A stretch of DNA of 64,000 nucleotides from Limosilactobacillus secaliphilus (lineage in GTDB: Bacteria; Bacillota; Bacilli; Lactobacillales; Lactobacillaceae). Shown here piece by piece: positions 43,126-50,813 of this stretch. Within the stretch, counting starts at the first letter, position 1. Each line of letters opens with the position of its first letter. A model generated the notes under the pieces. It saw nothing but the letters and a program-made list of their open reading frames with translations, was not told the origin of the DNA and did not search any database. A program made the translations under genes and the position numbers. Where the stretch lies: positions 62,001-126,000 of the forward strand of contig NZ_JQBW01000005.1 in assembly GCF_001437055.1 (NCBI RefSeq), read 5' to 3'.

Positions 43126-43245
43126 ACAAAAAGAGCACCTACCTACTGAATAGATAGATGCCCCCATACTCCCCGTGCTATTGCGGATAGCTCCACAATG
43201 GACGTCATTAGTTATTGTGTTTTACGTAACGTAATCTTAGCATAC
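43126..43245 (-). promoter_or_regulatory. Attenuator leader and operator of the MFS gene
   Basis: On the minus strand an extended -10 (TGCTAAGAT) lies at about 43235-43243, followed by the odd palindrome TTACGTTACGTAA (43222-43234). A hairpin of ATTGTGG with CCGCAAT (43193-43199 with 43180-43186) competes with GCTAT/ATAGC. Then an 11-base terminator stem (43151-43161 with 43135-43145, loop five) is followed by TTTTTGTG. The ribosome-binding site comes after it. Confidence 0.65.
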
Positions 43246-43259
43246 ATTATTTTGAAAGA

Positions 43260-43527
43260 CTAGCCTGCTTTTGATGCAATTCAACAAACTGCCACTCGGC
43301 GGGTAATTTACCATAATTCCCCTCCCTTTGGTTTAGCTATTTGCCAACTCTTAAATATCTCTTCAAGAGTTAATGGTGCTTTTTTAGCTGGTGTTGATAT
43401 ACCTACGTTAACTGTAGATTAATCAAGGATTGTTTTTTAAGGATTTAAATCATAATGACAAAGTCTGCCGCTTTAAAAAAATGTATTCGATGTCTCCAAA
43501 AAGAATAGTTATTGTGTAATTTTTCAC
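43260..43527. other. Intergenic region between the MFS leader and butA promoter
   Basis: About 270 bases. Only a small hairpin (AACTCTT with AAGAGTT, near 43348-43374) stands out. No gene seen. Confidence 0.4.
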
Positions 43528-43556
43528 TTGACGGTGGTCAGTAATTCTCGTATGAT
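43528..43556 (+). promoter_or_regulatory. butA promoter
   Basis: TTGACG (43528-43533), 17 bases, TATGAT (43551-43556). An AGGAG-type ribosome site follows at about 43592. Confidence 0.75.
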
Positions 43557-43590
43557 AATAGCGATGTTTGATAAATAATTCACAAAGTAA

Positions 43591-44379
<789 letters not shown>

Positions 44380-44418
44380 AAGCAAATTTTCCAGCAAAAT
44401 TATTAGTTCTACACTATT

Positions 44419-44453
44419 CGGCACTGATGGAATTTCCATCGGTGCCGTTTTTT
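44419..44453 (+). terminator. butA terminator
   Basis: Fourteen-base arms CGGCACTGATGGAA and TTCCATCGGTGCCG, then six T. Confidence 0.9.
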
Positions 44454-44471
44454 GATTCATGAATAACAAAA

Positions 44472-44514
44472 AATCCTTGATACACCTTCGCAAAACGTTG
44501 ATATATCAAGGATT
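44472..44514. repeat. Isolated hairpin downstream of butA
   Basis: Perfect 11-base arms AATCCTTGATA (44472-44482) and TATCAAGGATT (44504-44514). A-rich before and not followed by a clear T run on plus; on minus TTTTTTGTTATTC follows, so it could end a minus-strand transcript. None is annotated there. Confidence 0.5.
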
Positions 44515-44691
44515 AATAAACTTTGTATGTTTTGATTATGCTGACTAGAGGCGCTGTTTTGAGGTAACCGAAGCATTAATGTGACAAAATTTGGCTCTAA
44601 ACGTCTTAAAATTTTGTTCAAATAGCGTTGTTATTGGATTCTTAATCCCAAAAAGTCAATCTATAAATTTTTTACTATTTACATACATACT

Positions 44692-44781
44692 AAAAAAGAG
44701 CGCTTATTAGGCGCCCCAATTACCGGTACGGTTTAAGTAACGAACTGAAACCAATTTGCATGCCGGTGTTCTTCATTTGAT
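44692..44781 (-). ncRNA. Candidate antitoxin-like small RNA, divergent from a small peptide gene
   Basis: On the minus strand a promoter TTGTAT-N16-TATAAT (44810-44815 and 44788-44793) predicts a start near 44781. A terminator hairpin GGGCGC/GCGCTC (44711-44716 and 44698-44703) followed by six T ends the RNA near 44692, giving about 90 nucleotides. It contains the complements of GTGTTCTTCATTT (44766-44778) and AGTAACGA (44736-44743). Both sequences recur in the divergent peptide mRNA, in the order needed for antiparallel pairing. Confidence 0.6.
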
Positions 44782-44787
44782 ACTTAT

Positions 44788-44816
44788 ATTATAGCACAAG
44801 GTTACTATGATACAAT
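44788..44816. promoter_or_regulatory. Back-to-back promoters of the small RNA and the peptide mRNA
   Basis: Minus strand: TTGTAT-N16-TATAAT. Plus strand: extended -10 TGATACAAT ending at 44816, with start near 44823. The -10 of one overlaps the -35 region of the other, so the two transcripts may compete for polymerase. Confidence 0.6.
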
Positions 44817-44875
44817 ATTGATTGCGTGTCGGGAGTAACGACCCAAACTATCACGCAAAAGGGGGGTGTACCCCT

Positions 44876-45007
44876 GTGAAGTTTGTGTTCTTCATTTTGA
44901 TCGTGCCAAATAGGCTCGTTAAGCAAGCTTTTCATTCTTTGAAAAAAGAATTTAAGTCTGCAATTAAAAAGGTTGTTAATTACCTTCTTAATTGGCTCTT
45001 GGAGTAA
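44876..45007 (+). CDS. 43-aa basic amphipathic peptide, candidate type I toxin
   Basis: GTG start at 44876 with AAAGGGGGG nine bases upstream. The peptide begins VKFVFFILIVP and ends NYLLNWLLE; nine residues are Lys or Arg, mostly in the middle. It is hydrophobic at the N-terminus, then basic and amphipathic. It does not look like Fst, TxpA or other toxins I can recall, and could alternatively be a leaderless bacteriocin-like peptide. The ribosome-binding site can be buried in GGGG-TGTA-CCCC. The first codons (44885-44897) match a repeat found in the divergent small RNA, so antisense control of translation start is likely. Confidence 0.5.
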   Translation: MKFVFFILIVPNRLVKQAFHSLKKEFKSAIKKVVNYLLNWLLE

Positions 45008-45046
45008 CATCCAATCCAATTAATTTTAGTAATCAATGACTATTTC

Positions 45047-45076
45047 AGCGGTGGTTTTGGCCATCGCTGTTTTATT
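45047..45076 (+). terminator. Terminator of the small-peptide mRNA
   Basis: AGCGGTGG (about 45047-45054) pairs with CCATCGCT (45061-45068), then GTTTTATTTT. It lies just before the stop of the convergent RelB-like gene. Confidence 0.7.
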
Positions 45077-45335
45077 TTACATCTAGCAACCTCTCCAATT
45101 TATCATATGAAGATGCTCCCTTTAAATGTGGGTTCCTCATATCACAAATTGCTTCACTAATTGATTGCATGGTTTCAGTATTAGGAATTCCCCAATATTT
45201 TGGAAGTCCATCATTGGCTACTGATGATAAAGCCATGCGAATAAAACTAGAAATGGATAAGCCGTGAGCAGCTAATTCCTTACTGGGTCTTTCTTTAACA
45301 TCAATCGGCACCCTACTACCTACTCTTGCACACAT
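45072..45335 (-). CDS. Orphan RelB/DinJ-family antitoxin
   Basis: An 87-aa protein with the ribbon-helix-helix and tail pattern of RelB/DinJ antitoxins: VPIDVKERPSKELAAHGLSISSFIRMAL, then a C-terminal toxin-wrapping region ending SSYDKLERLLDVK. ATG 45335 follows GAGGTG by six bases. The normal downstream partner (RelE/YafQ) is missing: immediately behind its stop lies the terminator of the convergent small-peptide mRNA. It is therefore an orphan, either a remnant or a regulator acting in trans. Confidence 0.75.
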   Translation of the reverse strand: MCARVGSRVPIDVKERPSKELAAHGLSISSFIRMALSSVANDGLPKYWGIPNTETMQSISEAICDMRNPHLKGASSYDKLERLLDVK

Positions 45336-45453
45336 ATTCATCACCTCTCATATATACGAAAATTAACACACAAGATCAATTCAGGCTCAATATATTATTA
45401 AAGCTCAAAACTCTATACAATTACGGCTATTCGCTTGTCCAGCACTAAAGAAG

Positions 45454-45512
45454 GCTTCCTTAAACACACTGGTCATAATTCACAAGCCAGTGTATTTATT
45501 AGTGTGTTTGAA
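45454..45512. repeat. Nested inverted repeats upstream of the RelB-like gene
   Basis: ACACTGG pairs with CCAGTGT, and the outer AAACACACT pairs with AGTGTGTTT. The two pairings share bases, so they are alternatives. This could be an operator or terminator pair of lost genes. Confidence 0.5.
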
Positions 45513-45632
45513 ACTGTAATTCACATAGATTTAGAACAATTCATTTTAATTCAGAAGCATACAAAAAAGCCTACACACCAAGCCTTTATGACCCAATCTG
45601 TAGGCTTCTAAATGGTTATGAACCATATCTAG

Positions 45633-45705
45633 TGCTGACTAGAGGGTTCGAACCTCCGACCTCATCATTACTAATGACGTGCTCTGCCAACTGAGCTAAG
45701 TCAGC
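45633..45705 (-). tRNA. tRNA-Thr (anticodon AGT)
   Basis: A 73-nt cloverleaf on the minus strand. Acceptor GCTGACT/AGTCAGC with A discriminator, D arm GCTC/GAGC, anticodon loop TTAGTAA, T arm GGAGG-TTCGAAC-CCTCT type. CCA is not encoded. The anticodon stem (CGTCA/TGATG) has a G-T pair. Confidence 0.9.
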
Positions 45706-45798
45706 ATTTAACCAACAAATATTAGTACAACAGAAATCAGTAAAAATGCAAAGATAAATTTGTTTAACTCAGTCGTATAAAAAATTGCCCATCTATAA

Positions 45799-46395
45799 TT
45801 AATCCCGTACTCCCTCAAGGCCTTCTTTGACAATAAAGATAATCAATAGTAAGGAAAAGACACTATCGGACCACCACCAGCCTTGCCAAGCCGTCAGCAC
45901 GTTACCGACCAAGACAGCCGCAGCAGTATAGGCACAGGTCAGGTTACACATGGCATCCTCCCGTAGGGCACTAGAGTTAATTTTTCTTGCCACCCTTAGT
46001 TTAACCATCATCAAGAGTGGCATACAGATCAGGGATGCCAAAGCCATTAGCATCCCCACCAAACTGCTTTCGGCGCCCTGATGGTTGACCAGGTTATAGC
46101 CGGACGTCACCCCAATATATACCGCCAGTGCTAACAGACACCAGCCAATAATCCGTCCTGCACGACGTTCTACGCGGGCCACCTCATTAGGTGATTTTCG
46201 ACTTGTAACGTTTAATCGCCAAAGCAATGCACCACTGGAAATGATCTCAAAGAGACTATTCAGGCCAAAAGCTACCAACAACAATGAGTGGGCCCGCCAG
46301 CCTGACCAGCAACCAACCACAAATTCAAGGATCATCCAGCCAAGTGAGAAAACCTCAACCATGATCCCTTGACGATAGTAGTTTTGTTTAATCAT
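45799..46395 (-). CDS. Cation-efflux (CDF)-like membrane protein
   Basis: A 198-aa membrane protein with about six helices that resembles the transmembrane part of cation diffusion facilitators (TMEM163-like), without the C-terminal cytoplasmic metal domain. The helix MVEVFSLGWMILEFVVGCWSGW and the motif SLLLVAFGLNSLFEIISSG match that group, with Glu and Asn at metal-relay positions; the second site reads WSDSVFSLLLI. The start choice is uncertain; ATG 46395 is used, with GGTGGGGTG about eleven bases upstream. It sits beside a heavy-metal ATPase operon, supporting a metal role. Confidence 0.65.
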   Translation of the reverse strand: MIKQNYYRQGIMVEVFSLGWMILEFVVGCWSGWRAHSLLLVAFGLNSLFEIISSGALLWRLNVTSRKSPNEVARVERRAGRIIGWCLLALAVYIGVTSGYNLVNHQGAESSLVGMLMALASLICMPLLMMVKLRVARKINSSALREDAMCNLTCAYTAAAVLVGNVLTAWQGWWWSDSVFSLLLIIFIVKEGLEGVRD

Positions 46396-46507
46396 GGTTA
46401 TTAACACCCCACCCATTTGATTGCGCACGTCGCTAAGCTATCGGCGAACGAACCTAATTATAGCGAATAAATAAAGTTAAGTGAACGGCTACGCGATACC
46501 AGAATAA

Positions 46508-46552
46508 AAAATGCTTCCGCACGGATAAACTTAATTCATGCGGAAACATTTT
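46508..46552 (-). terminator. Terminator of the ATPase-HMA-Dps-Crp operon
   Basis: AAAATG-C-TTCCGCA (46508-46521) against TGCGGAA-A-CATTTT (46539-46552). Confidence 0.8.
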
Positions 46553-46565
46553 GTAACCTTCTTGA

Positions 46566-47210
46566 TTAACTCAAGGGCTTCAGCACCCGTACTCGACGCT
46601 GATAACGTTCGATCTGACCGCGCTTTTGTAGCTGAGCCAATTTCCGGGATAACGTTTCGGGTGTCGTTCCTAGGTACGAAGACAAATCCTTCATCCTCAG
46701 CGGCAGCGTAATCAAAGAGTTTCCCTGCTGAGCAACCAATTGATTCAAGTAACTAGCTAGCCGTTCCTCAATACTTGGTAACCCCATCAGCTGCGTCTGT
46801 TTCCGAAGGGCTGCAATCGTTGCTGCTTGTCCGGCCAGCAGTCTAATAGCCAAGTCGCCGTGCTGCTGAATCAGACTGGTAAAATCGGTGCGAATTAGGA
46901 CACAGATATCACCAGCCGTCATCATTTCAACATAGCTATTTTGGTTGGTAATTCCCAACAACCAGGTTTCACCGACATAGTCCCCGGTGGTCAGGGAACG
47001 TTGAACCTGTTCTTCCCCGGTCGCACTCAATTGGTATAGCCGGGCCTGCCCGCTCTTAATGATCACCAGCCGATCGCTATCGCTGGGACTCACCACGATC
47101 GTTCCCCGTGCAGCGTGTTGGTGATGGACCAGCCGCTCAATTTGCCGCTGCTTTTCTAGATCTAATTGATTGAAGAGCGGTACGAGCCGTACACAAAGTT
47201 CCTCTGCCAT
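46566..47210 (-). CDS. Crp/Fnr family transcriptional regulator
   Basis: A 214-aa regulator: N-terminal cyclic-nucleotide-binding-type beta roll (about residues 10-130, with ARGTIVVSPSDSDRLVIIKSGQARLY), dimer helix, and C-terminal helix-turn-helix MKDLSSYLGTTPETLSRKLAQLQKRG. The N-terminal cysteine cluster of Fnr is absent (only Cys6 and one in ICVLIRT), so an iron-sulfur sensor is unlikely. It is the last gene of the operon. A TTGAC-N4-GTCAA box before the first gene suggests it activates its own operon. Confidence 0.9.
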   Translation of the reverse strand: MAEELCVRLVPLFNQLDLEKQRQIERLVHHQHAARGTIVVSPSDSDRLVIIKSGQARLYQLSATGEEQVQRSLTTGDYVGETWLLGITNQNSYVEMMTAGDICVLIRTDFTSLIQQHGDLAIRLLAGQAATIAALRKQTQLMGLPSIEERLASYLNQLVAQQGNSLITLPLRMKDLSSYLGTTPETLSRKLAQLQKRGQIERYQRRVRVLKPLS

Positions 47211-47234
47211 TTGCGTCCCTCCAGCACCTATTTT

Positions 47235-47780
47235 CTAAAAGTCGTCATCGTCCTCTTCAGTATACAACCCGGTCCGCAGATCGTGACCTAGGAAGCGCTG
47301 GGTAAGGGCAATCTGGGCCTTGATCCACGCCAAAAGACTGGTCAGACTGGCGACCAATTCGGGCCACTCCTCATTTCTCCCCAGGGTGATTGCCTTGGTG
47401 ATGAAGAGCGTCTGAGTATCAAAGTCCTTGACGAGGCTAAAGAGCTGCTCGGTGCCGGGATCATACTTGACGGCACCGTCCTCTTCCAACATCGTAAACT
47501 GCTTGAACTGGTCAGTCGTCGTTGGGATACTCTCCCCGTTATTGACCAACAGCTGATTGAGCTTCGCAAACGTCGCCTGCTCATGAGTGATCCACGCATC
47601 CCCGTACTGGGCCAGGAAGAGGGCGACCGGCCCCTGGGCAAACAGCTTAGCCTGGCTGATCTTGAGTGTGTGAATCAATAGGTTGGCGATGATGTGGCCG
47701 GTCATCGCCCCGGCTGTCGGGGTGTGATGGTCAACGTCACTCTGCTTTAGTTCCTGTGCATACTTTTCTTTACTCGTCAT
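47235..47780 (-). CDS. Dps/ferritin-like protein
   Basis: A 181-aa helical protein resembling the Dps family: ATG 47780 follows AAGGAGC by seven bases. The first helix contains ANLLIHTLKISQAKLFAQGP, close to the Dps helix A, and the second WITHEQATFAKLNQLL carries the His/Glu ligands region. The ferroxidase set of classical Dps (H, H, D, E) is only partly visible, so iron oxidation is uncertain. The acidic tail EEDDDDF could bind metal. It overlaps the end of the HMA gene by 11 bases and lies in the metal ATPase operon, which suggests iron or other metal handling under stress. Confidence 0.7.
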   Translation of the reverse strand: MTSKEKYAQELKQSDVDHHTPTAGAMTGHIIANLLIHTLKISQAKLFAQGPVALFLAQYGDAWITHEQATFAKLNQLLVNNGESIPTTTDQFKQFTMLEEDGAVKYDPGTEQLFSLVKDFDTQTLFITKAITLGRNEEWPELVASLTSLLAWIKAQIALTQRFLGHDLRTGLYTEEDDDDF

Positions 47781-48009
47781 CTGCAAGCTCCTTTGTCTTG
47801 ACTCCCTGAACCGTGTAACCCATCTTCTCGATTCCTTCCTGAACCACTGCTGGTGAGGTTTGGGCCGGATCTAAAGTAAACTTGACCTTGCCCGCGTTGA
47901 AAAGAACCTTTACGTCGGCCGTCCCATCAACCCGTTCCACACTCTTTTGAATCTTCGTTAAGCATGATGGACAGGTCAGTCCACCGAGTTTCATCATTAC
48001 TTTTTCCAT
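47770..48009 (-). CDS. Heavy-metal-associated (CopZ-like) metallochaperone
   Basis: A 79-aa HMA-domain protein, with the metal-binding CPSC at residues 13-16 (GGLTCPSCLTKIQ) instead of the common CXXC such as CAHC or CASC. The beta-alpha-beta pattern and KVKFTLDPAQTSP follow. Start 48009 is used. It lies between the P-type ATPase and the Dps-like gene and would hand metal to the ATPase. Confidence 0.88.
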   Translation of the reverse strand: MEKVMMKLGGLTCPSCLTKIQKSVERVDGTADVKVLFNAGKVKFTLDPAQTSPAVVQEGIEKMGYTVQGVKTKELADDE

Positions 48010-48030
48010 TCTTACCACTTCCTTACGTGA

Positions 48031-49926
48031 TTATTCTACCGGGGTTTCCCTGGAAGAAAATTGACGATGATCAAGTTTCGGTGAATATTTAATGAGCCGC
48101 ATGCTATTGAGGATCACGACCAGAATGCTCAACTCATGGATCAGCATCCCCGACGCCATTTCGATATAGCCGACAAAGAGACCGACGAACAGCAGCAGGA
48201 CCGTTAAGAGAGCGATCACGATATTTTCATTCATGTTCTGGAGCGTCCGGTGGGCTAGCTGCCGGGCGACCACCAGTCTTGTCAGGTCCGACTTCACCAG
48301 GACCAGGTCGGCAACGTCCATCGCCACGTCCGTCCCCGACCCCATCGCGACCGCCACGTCGGCTGCCGCCAGGGCAGGACTATCATTGATCCCATCGCCG
48401 ACAAAGGCCACCCGGTGTCCTGTCTTCTGGACGTTTTTAATGAAGTGAGCCTTATCCTGAGGCAACATGGCGGCATGCACCTCGTCGAGTGGCAGGGCCG
48501 CCGCGATCTCCCGGGCCGTCCCTGCATTATCTCCGGTTAGCATCACCAGGTGCTTGACACCCAGCTCCCTCAGCTGCGCGAGGGCCTGGGCCGCCTGGGG
48601 ACGTGGCTGGTCCTTGATGGCAAAAATCGCCAGGGCGGTCCGGTCGGTACTGGCAAAAATCACGATCGAATTGCCCGCCGCAACCAGCCGGTCGACCTCA
48701 GCCGCCAGCGCCTGATCGGTCCCTACCACCTCATGGACCAGTTGCTGGTTTCCCAGCAGGTACTCCTGACCGCCGAGCTGGGCACGCATCCCCTGACCCT
48801 TGATGGTCGTTACCTTTGTCGGTGTCAGGGACTGACTCATCTCGAGTCCAACAATGGCCTGGGCCAGGGGGTGGGTGGATTGCTTCTCAATGGCCACGGC
48901 CCGGTCGATGATCGCCTGCCGGTCGCCTTTCAGCACCAGTAATGACTTCACCGTTGGCTTCCCCAGGGTTAGGGTCCCAGTTTTATCAAAGGCAATCGTA
49001 TCAACGTGGCGGAGCCGGTCCATCACGTCCGATCCCTTAAACAGGATCCCACGCCGGGCCCCATTGCCAATCCCCGCAACCGTGGAGGCGGGAACGCCGA
49101 TGACCAGGGCGCCCGGACAGCCCAGGACCATGACGGTAATCGCTAGCCGGAAGTTGCGTGCAATGATGCCGACCACGACTGCTACCAAGAGCACTAGCGG
49201 CGTGTAGTATTGGGCAAAGCGATCAATGAAGCGCTGCGTCCGCGTTTGGGAATCCTGGGCTTCCTCTACCAGCTCAATAATCTTGCCAAAGGTCGTGTCG
49301 TCGCCCGCCGCGGTGGTAGTGACGGTGACCGTCCCGTTCTCCAGAATCGTCCCGGCAAACACTTCATCTCCCACCTGCTTGCTAACTAACCGAGCCTCAC
49401 CGGTAATGCTGGCCTCGTTCAGTAGGGCCGTTCCGGTGCGGATCTTCCCGTCGACCGGCATCCGATCCCCGGTCTTGACCAGGACGGGGGTTCCCGGATC
49501 AAGGAAGTCAACGTCCTCCTGACTGGTGGTCCCGTCCTGGTGTACCACCAGGGCTGTCTGGGGCGCCAGGTCCACCAGCTGCTGGACTGCCGACCGGGTC
49601 TTATGCAGGGTCACGTCTTCCAGGACCTCCCCAACCATGAACAACCAGGTGACGATCGCTGCCTCATTGTATTCGCCAATGATAAAGGCGCCGATCACTG
49701 CGATACTGACCAGGACGTCAATCGAGACGAGGCGAACCTGAAGCGACGAGATCGCCGTCAACAGGATCGGCAAGAGTCCGATAATCCCGACGATGGCCAT
49801 GATGACTTGGTACGTCAACGTAAACTGACCACCAAACCGGGCCACTTCGGCCAGCACTAGTAGGAGCGTGGTCACAATGACGATTGCCTTTCGATGGGTT
49901 GTAAAAAACTGCTGGGTCTTAACCAT
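48031..49926 (-). CDS. Heavy metal-translocating P-type (P1B) ATPase with CPG motif
   Basis: A 631-aa efflux pump. DKTGTLT places the phosphorylated Asp at 314; the actuator motif is TGEA, the nucleotide-binding HP is in STHPLAQAI, and GDGINDSPALAAADV closes the P domain. The membrane metal motif is Cys270-Pro-Gly (GCPGALVIG) where most P1B pumps have CPC, SPC or CPH. There is no N-terminal HMA domain; the separate CPSC protein may replace it. ATG 49926 has AGGAGG nine bases upstream. The gene is visibly richer in G+C than its neighbours. Metal specificity is not predictable; iron, zinc or copper are possible. Confidence 0.88.
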   Translation of the reverse strand: MVKTQQFFTTHRKAIVIVTTLLLVLAEVARFGGQFTLTYQVIMAIVGIIGLLPILLTAISSLQVRLVSIDVLVSIAVIGAFIIGEYNEAAIVTWLFMVGEVLEDVTLHKTRSAVQQLVDLAPQTALVVHQDGTTSQEDVDFLDPGTPVLVKTGDRMPVDGKIRTGTALLNEASITGEARLVSKQVGDEVFAGTILENGTVTVTTTAAGDDTTFGKIIELVEEAQDSQTRTQRFIDRFAQYYTPLVLLVAVVVGIIARNFRLAITVMVLGCPGALVIGVPASTVAGIGNGARRGILFKGSDVMDRLRHVDTIAFDKTGTLTLGKPTVKSLLVLKGDRQAIIDRAVAIEKQSTHPLAQAIVGLEMSQSLTPTKVTTIKGQGMRAQLGGQEYLLGNQQLVHEVVGTDQALAAEVDRLVAAGNSIVIFASTDRTALAIFAIKDQPRPQAAQALAQLRELGVKHLVMLTGDNAGTAREIAAALPLDEVHAAMLPQDKAHFIKNVQKTGHRVAFVGDGINDSPALAAADVAVAMGSGTDVAMDVADLVLVKSDLTRLVVARQLAHRTLQNMNENIVIALLTVLLLFVGLFVGYIEMASGMLIHELSILVVILNSMRLIKYSPKLDHRQFSSRETPVE

Positions 49927-49951
49927 AGCTTGCATCCTCCTTTACTTTTCC

Positions 49952-49993
49952 AGTATAGGGTTGGCGGCAGGGAATTAAATTGACTGTTGTCAA
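49952..49993 (-). promoter_or_regulatory. Operon promoter with Crp/Fnr box at about -41.5
   Basis: On the minus strand TATACT (49952-49957) is the -10. A perfect TTGAC-TGTT-GTCAA palindrome at 49980-49993 is centred about 41.5 bases before the predicted start, the class II position for a Crp/Fnr activator. The spacer has no good -35, as expected for an activated promoter. Confidence 0.7.
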
Positions 49994-50039
49994 GTTTGCA
50001 CCTTCATCACTTTTTAGTATCCACGACAGTACATATTAA

Positions 50040-50086
50040 AATAGCCTGCCACAACGGTGTTTAGTCGTTGTAGCAAGCTATTTTGC
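50040..50086 (-). terminator. Terminator after the NAD(P)-binding protein gene
   Basis: AATAGCCTGC-CACAACG against CGTTGTAGCAAGCTATT with small bulges, followed by TTTTAAT on the minus strand. Confidence 0.75.
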
Positions 50087-50154
50087 TCTCTATTTATTTT
50101 ATAATTTAACCACTCTTATTTACGAGTTGAGCATAATTAAACGTAATACTTATC

Positions 50155-50799
50155 TTAATCATCTTGCTTAGAACACATGATAAGTTGCTTCATGTAGGTC
50201 TGTGGGTCATCAATAATCTGCAACATCACCTTAGCCACGTCTGCTCGGTTAGTACGCGGTGCTCCAGGCATTTTATAACCAGACGCTGCATCCCTAACTA
50301 ACGGATTCTCACTTCTTTCGCCGTTAAATAGTGGGCCGGGATGAATAGTCGTCCAATCGAGATCAGAAGACGGTAACTGCTTTTCACCAGCCTCATGATC
50401 AGCAAAATTTCCCTTTAGGAATCCTTTAGCGCCCATCCGATATGGATAACGGGTATTTTCATAAGTAGCACCAACACCTAATGCTGACAGGCTAATTAGG
50501 CGTTTAACTCCTGCTTTATCCATTGCTTCAATAATATTTGGAATAGCAAGAGCAAACAATTTTCCACTGCTATTAGAAACCGGATTACCAAGCGCCACTA
50601 AAACCGCATCACAACCTTTCATAGCCGACGCAATTTTGTCAATGTCGTTTAATTCACCAGTTACCACCGTTATTTGGTCACGATGGGTTAACTTATCTGG
50701 ATGACGAACATAGGCAATAACTGAATATTTCTTTTCTAAAGACTGGAGAATCAGTTCTTCCCCGGTCCGTCCGGTTGCACCAAAAATGCAAAGTTTCAT
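50155..50799 (-). CDS. NAD(P)H-binding atypical SDR protein (NmrA/YwnB-like)
   Basis: A 214-aa Rossmann protein. The dinucleotide loop GATGRTGEE is at residues 8-16, and there is no Tyr-XXX-Lys catalytic pair, as in the atypical NAD(P)-sensing SDR group. ALGNPVSN and SLSALGVGA are conserved-looking segments. It is the last gene of a three-gene minus-strand operon with an alpha/beta hydrolase and an MMPL exporter. Role unknown; perhaps redox sensing or modification of a toxic compound. Confidence 0.82.
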   Translation of the reverse strand: MKLCIFGATGRTGEELILQSLEKKYSVIAYVRHPDKLTHRDQITVVTGELNDIDKIASAMKGCDAVLVALGNPVSNSSGKLFALAIPNIIEAMDKAGVKRLISLSALGVGATYENTRYPYRMGAKGFLKGNFADHEAGEKQLPSSDLDWTTIHPGPLFNGERSENPLVRDAASGYKMPGAPRTNRADVAKVMLQIIDDPQTYMKQLIMCSKQDD

Positions 50800-50813
50800 T
50801 TAACACGCCCCAC

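Noticed and set aside
43096-43167. N-terminal extension of the MFS pump (MGASIYSVG...)
   Set aside because: It runs through the terminator hairpin and precedes the AAAGGAGCT site. It is kept only as a possible leader frame.
43161-43176. yybP-ykoY (Mn2+) riboswitch because of GGGGAGTA in the MFS leader
   Set aside because: Only that short motif matches; the other conserved segments of the class are missing.
44822-45007. A 61-codon version of the small peptide starting at TTG 44822
   Set aside because: No ribosome-binding site precedes it and the start would lie at the very 5' end of the predicted transcript. GTG 44876 has a strong GGGGGG-type site.
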